A stretch of DNA of 31,068 nt from Clostridiaceae bacterium UBA4839 (GTDB lineage Bacteria; Bacillota; Clostridia; Clostridiales; Caloramatoraceae). Location of the stretch: positions 1-31,068 of the forward strand of contig DHEX01000041.1 in the NCBI GenBank assembly GCA_002400085.1, read 5' to 3'. Shown here in pieces: positions 7,565 to 15,735 of the stretch (position 1 is the first letter of the stretch; each line of letters starts with the position of its first letter). The notes beneath the pieces were generated by a model, which had not been told where the DNA came from, did no database searches, and was given only the letters and a program-made list of their open reading frames with translations. A program made the translations under genes and the position numbers.

Positions 7565-8797
7565 TTATTTATTTAATAATGGATAAAATCCATTCCATAC
7601 TATATTTTTAAACCCATCTAAATCTGTGGCTCCTTCTGTACTTATTGTAAGAATTCTAGACTCTTTATTTATATTTAATTTTTTAAGTATATCTCTATAT
7701 TCTTCCTTTTCAAGTATTAAACTTAAAAGTCCAAATCCTGCTGCACCTGACTCGCCCGAAATCACCCTCTTATCATTTTTAAGTGGATTTGAAAGTACCC
7801 TCATTCCTCTTGCAGCAATTTCATCTTCGCAAGAAACGTAAGCATCAGCATAATCCCTTAAAATATTCCATCCAATCGTATTAGGTTCCCCACAAGCAAG
7901 ACCTGCCATAATAGTTTTTAAATCTCCTTTTACAGCATAAGGTTTTCCATCATTCATTGAAGCTGATTTAAATATACATGCTGCATTATGGGGTTCAACG
8001 ATAACTGTTATTGGTCTTTCTTTACCATATTGAGCTGCAACATATCCTTGTATTGCACCTGCAAAAGAACCGACTCCTGCTTGTAAAAATATATGGGTAG
8101 GCAGTTCTTCTCCTCTTTCTTTTAATTGTTCAATTACTTCATCAATTATCGTTGTGTATCCCTGCATAATCCAAAGAGGAATTTCTTCATAGCCTTCCCA
8201 TGCAGTATCCTGAATCATAACCCATCCGTATTTTTTTGCATTATCATTTGCCAGCCTTACTGCGTCATCATAATTAAGATCAGTTATTGTAACATTTGCC
8301 CCTTCTTTTTTTATATTGTCAAATCTCATTTTAGCAGAGCCTTTAGGCATATAAACTACTGATTTTTGCCCAAGCTGATGTGCAACCCAAGCAACTCCTC
8401 TTCCATGATTTCCATCTGTTGCTGTTACAAATGTAATTTCTCCGAGTTTTTCCTTTATATCTTTAGAAATCATTTTTTCATAAGGAACCTCACTAATATC
8501 CATATTTAATTTATTACTCAAATACTTTCCAATAGCGTATGAACCTCCAAGAACCTTAAAAGCATTAAGGCCAAATCTATAAGATTCATCTTTTACCCAA
8601 ATCTTCGATACTCCAAGCATTTTAGATAATTCATTTAATTCAATAAGCGGAGTAATACTATATTGAGGAAAACTTTTATGAAAATTTCTTGCTTTTTGTA
8701 TTTCAGACAACTTAAAATTTTGAGTTGAAACTTTTTGAATATTATTATTTCTTGAGTTACTATTTAATATTAATTTTATAAGTTTTTCTTTATCCAA
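7565..8797 (-). CDS. dpaL: 2,3-diaminopropionate ammonia-lyase
   Basis: The 410-residue PLP enzyme is of the diaminopropionate ammonia-lyase (YgeX) type, splitting 2,3-diaminopropionate to pyruvate and two ammonia. The motif Lys-Asp-Glu-Ser-Tyr-Arg-Phe-Gly-Leu-Asn-Ala-Phe-Lys-Val-Leu-Gly-Gly contains the expected PLP lysine, Lys81. Ala-Thr-Asp-Gly-Asn-His-Gly-Arg-Gly-Val-Ala and the Gly-Val-Gly-Ser-Phe-Ala-Gly-Ala phosphate loop follow, and Ser-Gly-Glu-Ser-Gly-Ala-Ala is present near the C-terminus. Length matches the family. The start is TTG at 8797, with AGGGGG 8 bases before it; no nearby ATG fits. A sigma-54-type promoter lies about 57 bases upstream, and a sigma-54 activator gene lies behind it. 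The ygeW/ygeY and hydantoinase genes that accompany this enzyme elsewhere are absent here. Confidence 0.9.
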   Translation of the reverse strand: MDKEKLIKLILNSNSRNNNIQKVSTQNFKLSEIQKARNFHKSFPQYSITPLIELNELSKMLGVSKIWVKDESYRFGLNAFKVLGGSYAIGKYLSNKLNMDISEVPYEKMISKDIKEKLGEITFVTATDGNHGRGVAWVAHQLGQKSVVYMPKGSAKMRFDNIKKEGANVTITDLNYDDAVRLANDNAKKYGWVMIQDTAWEGYEEIPLWIMQGYTTIIDEVIEQLKERGEELPTHIFLQAGVGSFAGAIQGYVAAQYGKERPITVIVEPHNAACIFKSASMNDGKPYAVKGDLKTIMAGLACGEPNTIGWNILRDYADAYVSCEDEIAARGMRVLSNPLKNDKRVISGESGAAGFGLLSLILEKEEYRDILKKLNINKESRILTISTEGATDLDGFKNIVWNGFYPLLNK

Positions 8798-8853
8798 TTA
8801 TATTTCCCCCTATTTTGCTAATTTATATTATAGGTTAACCCATATATATAACT

Positions 8854-8869
8854 TGCAATTTCTATGCCA
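8854..8869 (-). promoter_or_regulatory. sigma-54 (-24/-12) promoter of the dpaL operon
   Basis: On the minus strand 8869 to 8854 reads TGGCATAGAAATTGCA. It fits the sigma-54 consensus TGGCA-N6-TTGCW, with exactly ten bases between the GG and GC pairs. Transcription should begin near 8843, leaving a leader of about 45 bases. The activator encoded at 9226-10971 carries the GAFTGA loop needed to work with sigma-54. Confidence 0.85.
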
Positions 8870-8890
8870 AAACTTAAAACATAGTTGTTT

Positions 8891-8902
8891 CAGTCATTAT
8901 AC
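8891..8902. repeat. 12-base direct repeat, copy 1
   Basis: CAGTCATTATAC occurs here and again, identically, at 8982-8993, 91 bases away on either side of the terminator hairpin. This copy starts about 22 bases upstream of the -24 element of the dpaL promoter. The pair may be activator sites or a duplication left by insertion of the hairpin segment. Confidence 0.6.
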
Positions 8903-8915
8903 TTGAAAATCAAAT

Positions 8916-8966
8916 AAAAGGTATTCTCATATTGAGAAAACAATCGCAATATGAGAATACCTTTTT
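8916..8966. terminator. bidirectional hairpin terminator downstream of the sigma-54 activator gene
   Basis: A perfect 19-base stem, 8916-8934 with 8947-8965, and a 12-base loop are flanked by A-runs on one side and T-runs on the other. On the minus strand it would end transcripts of the activator gene before the dpaL promoter. On the plus strand it has five T residues. Confidence 0.85.
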
Positions 8967-8981
8967 ATATCTTATAAAAGT

Positions 8982-8993
8982 CAGTCATTATAC
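8982..8993. repeat. 12-base direct repeat, copy 2
   Basis: Second identical copy of CAGTCATTATAC, about 113 bases upstream of the -24 element. That is within the usual range for sigma-54 enhancer sites. The unit is not itself a palindrome, unlike most enhancer-binding-protein sites. Confidence 0.6.
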
Positions 8994-9001
8994 AAAAACA
9001 T

Positions 9002-9112
9002 GAAGTGATTATTAGACTCAGATGAAGCTCGCTTATAAAGAATACTCTTTTCCAACTGAGCCTTAGAGGAGCCAATTCAATGGCATAGCAGCCGTTTGTA
9101 GCCATCAGATAA
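9002..9112 (-). repeat. R1 repeat, copy c (shortened)
   Basis: Read on the minus strand it has CTGATGGCTAC, CGGCTGCTATGCC, GGCTCCTCTAAGGCTCAG and a closing arm matching copy b. The 13-base arm TTAGACTCAGATG (9012-9024) faces CAACTGAGCCTTAGA (9053-9067). The CCATCCGTAAT inner hairpin present in copies a and b is deleted. The remaining gap, 9113-9225, is AT-rich and shows nothing else. Confidence 0.75.
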
Positions 9113-9225
9113 AGCAATAATATAATGCCCATTCGTTAATTAAATACGTATTTTAAAAGAATTCATAGTTAATTCCCTTATTTATTAAAATCAGTTATAT
9201 CAATATATTCTGTAAATTATTCCTA

Positions 9226-10971
9226 TTATGAGAATTTGTATTTTTCTAACTTTCTATATAATGTAGCAAGGCTTATTCCTAGTTTTTCAGCAGCTATTTT
9301 CTTCCCTGCTGTTGTTTTGCCATATAACTCAAGTGCTTTTTCAATATTTCTTTTTTCTAATAATTCCAAGTTTAAATCTGCTTCTTTATTTTCTTTATCA
9401 TTTAAACTGTGAATTATCCTATTGGGTATTGTATTTGCACTTAAAATGCCATTGTCATCATCCATAACATTTACCATAAACTCTACAGTATTTTCAAGTT
9501 CTCTTACATTTCCCGGCCATCTATATTTTAAAAATATATCCCATACTTCCTTATCTATATATTGGAACTTTTTATTGAAAAGTCTTGAATATTTCATACA
9601 AAAATGCTCTGTCAATATCTTTATATCATCTATTCTTTCTCTAAGTGGCGGGACCTCAATCGGTATAACATTTAATCTATAATATAAATCCTCTCTAAAT
9701 GTTCCCTCTTTTATCATGCTTTCCAAATTTTTATTAGTTGCTGATATTACTCTAACATCAACCTTTATAGGATTATTAGAGCCAACCCTAACAATTACTT
9801 TATCTTGAAGTACTCTTAAAAGTTTAACCTGCATATAAAGAGGCATATCTCCTATTTCATCTAAAAATATTGTTCCCTTGTTAGCGAGCTCAAATTTCCC
9901 GATTTTTCCCCTTGCATCTGCTCCTGTAAATGCTCCCCTTGCATATCCAAACAATTCGCTTTCAAGAAGGGATTCAGGTATTGCGCCGCAATTAATGGCA
10001 ACAAAAGGATTGTTTTTTCTATTGCTTTCATTATGAATTGCTCTTGCAATAAGTTCCTTACCTGTACCACTTTCTCCCGTTATCAAAACGGTAGATGTAG
10101 ATTTTGAAATCATTACAATCTCTTTTTTTAACTCCATCATTTTATCTGAAACGCAAAGTATTTTATCTAGTCCTATACCTTCATTACTGTTTGTAACATT
10201 TAAAATGTTAGATTTTATAGTCTTGGTTTCTGTGAAAATAAACATTCTATCATATTTTTCTTTTTCAAGCTTAATATCATATATATTCCCCGCGAGAGAA
10301 TACTTTCTTCTCCCAATTTTCACTATATACTCAGGATTATTTAAAATTAAATCCCCAGTAGAAATTAAATCAAATTTAATTTGTTTATAATCTTTTAATT
10401 TAAAAATTTCTTGTGCCTTTTTATTAATTTGAGATATATAATTATTTTTGTCTAATATTACAACTCCTTGTTCAATTCTATCTATAATTTTATTTAAAAG
10501 GTTTGCCCTAAGTGCAACCCTTTCATTTTCACTTTGTTCATAAGCTTTAGCACTTATTAAATCAGATATCTGTTGAAGGAAAACCATATAAGTATTAAGA
10601 TTATCATTAAGGTTTTGTGTTTGTTTTTCATCAAAACATACAAGACCAATTACACCTATAACTTCATCATTGTATTTTATTGGCATTGAAACCTCAAACT
10701 TTTCCAAGCAGCAGTTTCTCGATGGACAATTTAAGCATATTGTTTCTTTTCTTGGGTTTTTCACAATTTGAGGCTTTCCTGTTTTAAGCACAGTCTTATA
10801 AACATAACCCTCATCTCTCATACTTTCATTTATCTTATTTTTAAGACTGCCTGTCCCTGCAATTCTTATCAGTTTATCATCCATTATTTCTACATCAACC
10901 TTCAAAATCTGTGATAAAACTTCAGCATATTTAATTACTGTTTCCTGTATATTTTGAAGCAAAATACTCAT
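9226..10971 (-). CDS. sigma-54-dependent activator with GAF-like, PAS, AAA+ and Fis domains
   Basis: The 581-residue enhancer-binding protein has an N-terminal GAF-like sensor (about 1-145) with a Cys79-x2-Cys82-x4-Cys87-Cys88 cluster. A PAS domain (about 157-215, Gly-Val-Val-Ile-Leu-Asp) follows, then the AAA+ domain: Walker A GESGTGKE at about 299-306, the sigma-54 contact loop GAFTGA at 346-351 and Walker B Ile-Phe-Leu-Asp-Glu. A Fis-type helix-turn-helix ends the protein. ATG at 10971 is preferred to 10989 because the upstream ATG forms part of the GAGGAG ribosome binding site. A TATAAT -10 lies at 11050-11045 (minus). It sits directly upstream of dpaL with a sigma-54 promoter between, so it very likely activates that operon in response to an unknown ligand or redox signal. 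Confidence 0.9.
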   Translation of the reverse strand: MSILLQNIQETVIKYAEVLSQILKVDVEIMDDKLIRIAGTGSLKNKINESMRDEGYVYKTVLKTGKPQIVKNPRKETICLNCPSRNCCLEKFEVSMPIKYNDEVIGVIGLVCFDEKQTQNLNDNLNTYMVFLQQISDLISAKAYEQSENERVALRANLLNKIIDRIEQGVVILDKNNYISQINKKAQEIFKLKDYKQIKFDLISTGDLILNNPEYIVKIGRRKYSLAGNIYDIKLEKEKYDRMFIFTETKTIKSNILNVTNSNEGIGLDKILCVSDKMMELKKEIVMISKSTSTVLITGESGTGKELIARAIHNESNRKNNPFVAINCGAIPESLLESELFGYARGAFTGADARGKIGKFELANKGTIFLDEIGDMPLYMQVKLLRVLQDKVIVRVGSNNPIKVDVRVISATNKNLESMIKEGTFREDLYYRLNVIPIEVPPLRERIDDIKILTEHFCMKYSRLFNKKFQYIDKEVWDIFLKYRWPGNVRELENTVEFMVNVMDDDNGILSANTIPNRIIHSLNDKENKEADLNLELLEKRNIEKALELYGKTTAGKKIAAEKLGISLATLYRKLEKYKFS

Positions 10972-11128
10972 ATTTATAAATCTCCTCATATCTAACTACA
11001 ATATTGCTAAAAATTCAAAACTTTTTGTAACCTTCTATACTTCTATTATACTACTTGTATATTAACACTAAAGGTATATCTCTTACTTTTTACAAATCCA
11101 ATTACATAAATATTAATAAATATTGAAT

Positions 11129-11157
11129 TTGATGAAATATAAAAATTAATATATTAT
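11129..11157 (+). promoter_or_regulatory. candidate promoter of the RelA/SpoT-domain gene
   Basis: TTGATG (11129-11134), a 17-base spacer and TATTAT (11152-11157) are present; TATAAT at 11155-11160 overlaps with a longer spacer. Transcription would begin near 11165, just before the structured leader. The rest of 10972-11128 is AT-rich and carries only the divergent -10 of the activator gene. Confidence 0.5.
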
Positions 11158-11173
11158 AATGAAACTATGGGTC

Positions 11174-11231
11174 AATTGAAAAGTTAACTTCCACTCTGAT
11201 AAAAGAGGAGGTGGAAATTACTATTTCAATT
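11174..11231 (+). promoter_or_regulatory. structured leader hairpin before the RelA/SpoT-domain gene
   Basis: The outer stem AATTGAAA (11174-11181) pairs perfectly with TTTCAATT (11224-11231), and the inner stem TTCCAC (11189-11194) pairs with GTGGAA (11211-11216). The hairpin would sit at the very 5' end of the transcript and contains GAGGAGG in its inner right part, 43 bases before the ORF's own GGAGG. No known riboswitch fold was recognised. Confidence 0.5.
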
Positions 11232-11273
11232 AATATAATAAAACTATAAACATATACTAAGGAGGCATTCTTA

Positions 11274-12620
11274 ATGAGTGTAATAGATGAATTTCTTCAG
11301 CAATATGTTAAAGAAGTAGATTTTTATGAAAAAGCGGCAAAAATATGTGCTGAAATATGTGAAAGCGAACTTGAAAGGGAAGGAATAAGAGCCATTGTAA
11401 CTCATAGAGCAAAAAGAATAGATAGGCTTAAAGATAAACTTATAAAGAGAAATGAGCGCAAAAATTATTCTTCTATTGATGACATATATAAGGACATTGT
11501 AGATCTTGCAGGAGTAAGAATAGCAATATACTTTCCTGATGATAAAATTAAAATTGATAAGTTTATAAAAGCAAAATTTAAAATAAAACAAATTAAAGAA
11601 TTCCCTCAAAGTAAAAATTGTGAGGAGAAAGTAAGTAATGATGGAAAGTACAAAAAAGTTTTCTCAGGCTATCATGCTACTCATTACAGAATAAACTTAA
11701 AGCCCCAAACAGGCTCCATTGAAGATGCAAAATACGGTCAGGCAAATATAGAAATACAGGTTGCTTCTGTTTTAATGCATGCCTATGCTGAAGTTGAGCA
11801 TGATTTAGTTTACAAACCTTTAAGCGGTGAACTTTCCTATGATGAATATGAAATTTTAGATGAAATAAATGGGCTTGTTCTTTCAGGAGAATTAGCACTT
11901 AAAAGATTGCAAAAAGCGGTTAAGGAAAGAATTAGGAAAAATGGAACTGCTTTTACAAACCATTATGAACTTGCAGCTTTTATTTACGATAGAATCTCAG
12001 CCACAACTAACACACAATTTGAAGATATCAATATGGGAAGAGCAGATGTGCTTTTTAAATTCTTAAAAACATTGAATTTTAATAGACCTGAATGTGTTGA
12101 AAAGTATATAGAAAAGGTTGATCCTGAATGTAAAAATGCCTCAGTTGTTGAACAAATTGTAGATATGATTACTGAAGAGGATTCCTCTACATCTAAAGTT
12201 TACCTATCAATAAAAACCCAAATGGAATCTAAAAACCCTTACAGTAATTCTTACGAAAATAATGATGTAGAGCAAAGTAAAAAAGCAGCATTTTATTTTC
12301 TTGATAAATGGTCAGATTTTCAATATATTATGAGAAAATATGTTAAAAAGTTTTATCCTGATGTAGATTCATCCATCCCATTAAGAATTGAATCTATAAT
12401 GAAAATATTAAACGATAAAGAACTCGATGAAAAACTTAAAGGTATAAAAATAATGAATACTCAGCTAATCCATGGAGATTCTGTTCCTTCAGATGAAAAA
12501 TTAATTGCAGAAGGAAAAGTTATTGAACAGATAATAGGAAAAATAATTTCAAACTTCAGCGATGAAGAAAAGGAGGACATAGAAAAGAAGATAAATGAAA
12601 TCAACATAGAGATAAATTAA
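11274..12620 (+). CDS. RelA/SpoT-domain protein, synthetase-only (p)ppGpp synthetase-like
   Basis: The 448-residue cytoplasmic protein has a RelA/SpoT nucleotidyltransferase domain at about 25-185. Visible elements are Arg-Ala-Lys-Arg-Ile-Asp-Arg-Leu-Lys-Asp-Lys (ATP side), Asp-Leu-Ala-Gly-Val-Arg-Ile (77-83), Gly-Tyr-His-Ala-Thr-His-Tyr-Arg-Ile (132-140) and Glu-Ile-Gln-Val-...-Glu-Val-Glu-His-Asp (160-177), matching the pyrophosphate-transfer and GTP-binding region. The HD hydrolase and the TGS/ACT domains of long Rel proteins are absent. About 260 residues of charged, helical C-terminus follow that I do not recognise, so it is longer than ordinary small alarmone synthetases (about 200-260). 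GGAGG lies 8 bases before the ATG. It is monocistronic behind a structured leader. The exact nucleotide product is uncertain. Confidence 0.8.
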   Translation: MSVIDEFLQQYVKEVDFYEKAAKICAEICESELEREGIRAIVTHRAKRIDRLKDKLIKRNERKNYSSIDDIYKDIVDLAGVRIAIYFPDDKIKIDKFIKAKFKIKQIKEFPQSKNCEEKVSNDGKYKKVFSGYHATHYRINLKPQTGSIEDAKYGQANIEIQVASVLMHAYAEVEHDLVYKPLSGELSYDEYEILDEINGLVLSGELALKRLQKAVKERIRKNGTAFTNHYELAAFIYDRISATTNTQFEDINMGRADVLFKFLKTLNFNRPECVEKYIEKVDPECKNASVVEQIVDMITEEDSSTSKVYLSIKTQMESKNPYSNSYENNDVEQSKKAAFYFLDKWSDFQYIMRKYVKKFYPDVDSSIPLRIESIMKILNDKELDEKLKGIKIMNTQLIHGDSVPSDEKLIAEGKVIEQIIGKIISNFSDEEKEDIEKKINEINIEIN

Positions 12621-12630
12621 CAATTCAGTG

Positions 12631-12649
12631 GGGCGAACAATGTTTGCCC
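12631..12649. repeat. short GGGCGAACA palindrome
   Basis: GGGCGAACA (12631-12639) pairs with TGTTTGCCC (12641-12649) with one G-T wobble and a one-base centre. It lies 11 bases after the RelA/SpoT-domain gene. No T-run follows, so it is not a standard terminator; it could be a protein site or a small dispersed repeat. Confidence 0.5.
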
Positions 12650-12659
12650 GTAAAACTAG

Positions 12660-12756
12660 GGGGCTATCACACTAAGAATAAATGCTGCAATATATTGTGC
12701 TAACTTTAAATTTGCAAATCAATATATTGTATGTAAATTCCTTGTGCAATAGCCCC
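12660..12756. repeat. R3 element, MITE-like inverted repeat (long form)
   Basis: The 97-base element has arms of about 37 bases: 12660-12697 faces 12720-12756, opening GGGGCTATCACACTAAG and closing CTTGTGCAATAGCCCC, with ATATATTG/CAATATAT at the inner ends. It shares ends and internal AATAAATG and ATGTAAATTCCTT segments with 1357-1421. It occupies the gap between two convergent genes and contains no reading frame. Confidence 0.75.
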
Positions 12757-12791
12757 TTATCAGTAACCTAAGGCAGCTTAGCTCCCTTTAT

Positions 12792-15713
12792 TTATTCAAA
12801 AACCTTTGTTAATCTGTCAAATATGTTGCTGTTCTTTTTTATTTTTTCTTCATTTCCAAGAACACAAATATAATTTTGCTTCATTACATCATTTAATAAA
12901 TCTTTGAAGCTGCTTATATCCTGAGGAGTTGTGGATAAAACTTCATCTCTTTCTTTTTGTACATCCTCTTGAGTTGTTTTCTTTAAATAATATGCAGTTG
13001 CCCTTTCTCCCTTCATAGCTGGAGTTAGAGGATAATCAAGATCGCTTACTGTTCCTATAATATATTTGGTCATTTCCCTTTCGCTAACATTAAAAGCAGC
13101 TAAATAATTTGCTGTATCCCTATAAACATCTAAAGTTTCTTTTAAATTTGGATCTCTATAGGATACAAGGCATACATTTCCGCTGTTATCCATGTTAGCC
13201 ATGCAGCCATAAGCTCCTCCCAAAACCCTAATCCTGTTCCATAAAAAGTCACTGGCAAGAATCTTTTTAAGAACCTTCATCTTTCCACTATATGAATATC
13301 CAAGCTTTATGAAATTATATCCCATTGCTGCATATTGAACATTTCCTTGAGTTAAAAGGCCTTCGCTTTTAACAGGGAAATCAAAGCTGTACTCATAATA
13401 GCTTAACTGCTCACTGTTTAAAGTATCTAAAAATTCCTTTAAACCTTCCTCAGCCTTTGGATAATCTTCCTTTGAAGACGTAACGCTTACTAAAACATTG
13501 TTTAAGTTAAATATTGATTTTGAAACCTTTTTAAGACCTTCAACTATACTATCTGCCATGCTGTCAAAGTTTTTCTCAAGGTTGCTTAAAAATTTGTAAT
13601 AGCTTATTCCTGTAAGCTCTTCTACGTATCTTCCCGTAATTGAATAGAAAGACATAAGTCTTTTTGCTGCAACTGAATGACCTGCATCAAATAAAATCAT
13701 TTCAAACTGTGATCTGTTTTCTCGAATAATTTCTCTAAGTCTCTTCTTATCATCAAATTTTGATGAATTTACTATTTCATCAATAAGGTCTATAAGCTCT
13801 GGAATGCTTCCTGTAAGAGCCCTTGATTTTAATGTAAGCTTTGGAAGATAAGCATCTGGCTTACCCTTTTCCTCAAAAACTTCCACTTCAAATCTTATTC
13901 CGCCAGTATTTATATTAATTTGTTTTGAAAGCTCTTCATAGGTTAAATTCTTTGTACTTACTTTAGTTAGTACATCTGCCAAAAGAGGTATATACATGAG
14001 GTCCTGCTGCTTTACTCCTTTTGTATTAAACAAAATGTTTAAATAAACAATGCCATTTGTAAATATATCCTGGAATAAAACCTCAGTATTATTAATCTTT
14101 TTAATTTCACTTGGAATAACTTCTGCCTGCTTATTTATATCCTCAAGTTTAAGGAGAGGTATCTTCTCAATGTCCTCTTTTGTTTCAGGTGTAGACTGCC
14201 TCTTTTTTAAGTTTTGAGTATTTGCTACAAGAGCATTAATTTCATCCTTTGAAAGACTTGCCTTATAATTTTTAAGCTTTTCCTTTGTCTTTGCTGTTTT
14301 TTCTTCTAAAAGTCCCTTTTGCGGTATTAATGTTATAAGAGAAGCATGAGTGTTGTTTATAAAATACTTTTCTATAAGATCTTCAAAATATCTGTTTTTT
14401 GCTCCTTCTCTAATCTTTTTAAATGTTTCGTCATATTTTAAATGCATAACAGGATCGCCGTCATAAAGCCAACTGTCCATACATCTTATACCATATAGTA
14501 ATCCCTTTGGAAGTCCTTCAAAATCAGCTTCTCTTAATTTAAATTCATAAATATTAATTGAAGCTTCAATAAGCTTTTTATCAATTCCATCCTTAACAAG
14601 CGACTGCAAAGTATCATAAAATACCTTTTTAAATCTTTCCTTTTGATCTATATTGGAATTTTTCACAACTACACTAAATGTAGGCTGCTTTATGGAATTT
14701 ACAAATTCTCCGTAAACATCTTTCCCAAGTCCTGCATCAATAAGAGCTTTTTTAAGAGGAGATGCTGGTGTTCCAATTAAAATATAGCTTAATATGTCCA
14801 TTGCATAATAGAGCTCTCTATCTACTGCTTCCCCTGTTACAAAGTTCAACCCAAAGAAAGTTTTATCCTTATCATCTTCATCCTGAGCAATAGGATACTT
14901 TATTTCCATCTCATTCATTTTTGTAAAAGGCTTCTGAGATGGTATACTTGAATCTACATTTATTCTATCGAAATCCTTTAAGTAATTTTCATCTATAAAC
15001 TTAAGCTCTTTTTCTATATCTTCATTTCCATAAAGGAAAATATAGCTGTTTGAAGGATGATAGTATTTTTTATGAAATGCAGAAAACTGCTCTTGAGTAA
15101 GCTGTGGAATTACATTCGGGTCTCCACCTGATTCAAAATAATATGGTGTGTCAGGAAAAAGTGACTCCTCTACTTTTCTTGAAATGATTGCTTCAGGGTA
15201 TGAAAAAGCACCCTGCATTTCATTATATACAACACCTTTATATTCAATTTCTCCATTTGGATCATTTAACTCATAGTGCCAGCCTTCCTGCATCAATATT
15301 TCAGGGGTATTATGAAGATCAGGATATAAAACTGAATCAAGATAAACATCCATAAGATTAAAAAAGTCTTTTTCATTTTTGCTTGCAACCGGGTACATGG
15401 TTTTATCTGGGAAAGTCATAGCATTTAAAAAGGTATTAAGTGAACCCTTCATAAGCTCAACAAAAGGATCCTTTACAGGGAACTTCCTTGAACCACATAA
15501 AACTGAATGCTCTATAATATGAGGAATCCCCATGCTGTTTTCTGGCGGTGTTCTAAATCCAATTGAAAACACCTTATTATCATCATCATTTTGAAGTTTA
15601 AAAAGCCTTGCTCCACTTTTAACATGCTCAAAAATAAGAGCAGTAGAATTAATGTCTTTAACTTCTTCCTGTCTTAAAAGTTTAAAGCCGCTATACTCCT
15701 TGTTTATTTTCAA
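12792..15713 (-). CDS. M16C-family (PreP/falcilysin-type) zinc metalloprotease
   Basis: The 973-residue protein is a full-length two-lobed M16C insulinase-type peptidase. The inverted zinc motif HxxEH is His-Ile-Ile-Glu-His at residues 65-69, followed by Ser-Val-Leu-Cys-Gly-Ser-Arg-Lys-Phe-Pro. The third-ligand region Tyr-Asn-Glu-Met-Gln-Gly-Ala-Phe is near 140. The C-terminal half has the M16C-associated linker and the second inactive lobe. Relatives degrade short peptides, such as spent targeting sequences in organelles. The open frame begins at a GTG (15722) that lies in the GGAAGGTGATT ribosome binding site; TTG at 15713, 8 bases after GGAAGG, is the better start. It follows pepT by 22 bases, so both form a peptide-breakdown operon. 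No signal peptide is seen, which suggests a cytoplasmic location. Confidence 0.9.
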   Translation of the reverse strand: MKINKEYSGFKLLRQEEVKDINSTALIFEHVKSGARLFKLQNDDDNKVFSIGFRTPPENSMGIPHIIEHSVLCGSRKFPVKDPFVELMKGSLNTFLNAMTFPDKTMYPVASKNEKDFFNLMDVYLDSVLYPDLHNTPEILMQEGWHYELNDPNGEIEYKGVVYNEMQGAFSYPEAIISRKVEESLFPDTPYYFESGGDPNVIPQLTQEQFSAFHKKYYHPSNSYIFLYGNEDIEKELKFIDENYLKDFDRINVDSSIPSQKPFTKMNEMEIKYPIAQDEDDKDKTFFGLNFVTGEAVDRELYYAMDILSYILIGTPASPLKKALIDAGLGKDVYGEFVNSIKQPTFSVVVKNSNIDQKERFKKVFYDTLQSLVKDGIDKKLIEASINIYEFKLREADFEGLPKGLLYGIRCMDSWLYDGDPVMHLKYDETFKKIREGAKNRYFEDLIEKYFINNTHASLITLIPQKGLLEEKTAKTKEKLKNYKASLSKDEINALVANTQNLKKRQSTPETKEDIEKIPLLKLEDINKQAEVIPSEIKKINNTEVLFQDIFTNGIVYLNILFNTKGVKQQDLMYIPLLADVLTKVSTKNLTYEELSKQININTGGIRFEVEVFEEKGKPDAYLPKLTLKSRALTGSIPELIDLIDEIVNSSKFDDKKRLREIIRENRSQFEMILFDAGHSVAAKRLMSFYSITGRYVEELTGISYYKFLSNLEKNFDSMADSIVEGLKKVSKSIFNLNNVLVSVTSSKEDYPKAEEGLKEFLDTLNSEQLSYYEYSFDFPVKSEGLLTQGNVQYAAMGYNFIKLGYSYSGKMKVLKKILASDFLWNRIRVLGGAYGCMANMDNSGNVCLVSYRDPNLKETLDVYRDTANYLAAFNVSEREMTKYIIGTVSDLDYPLTPAMKGERATAYYLKKTTQEDVQKERDEVLSTTPQDISSFKDLLNDVMKQNYICVLGNEEKIKKNSNIFDRLTKVFE

Positions 15714-15735
15714 AACAATCACCTTCCCTTATCAT

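Noticed and set aside
10205..10390. Small plus-strand frames within the sigma-54 activator gene
   Set aside because: They have no ribosome binding site and are antisense to the PAS and linker region of a conserved gene.
15714..15722. GTG start for the M16C protease
   Set aside because: The GTG is part of the ribosome binding site itself; the TTG at 15713 has correct spacing.
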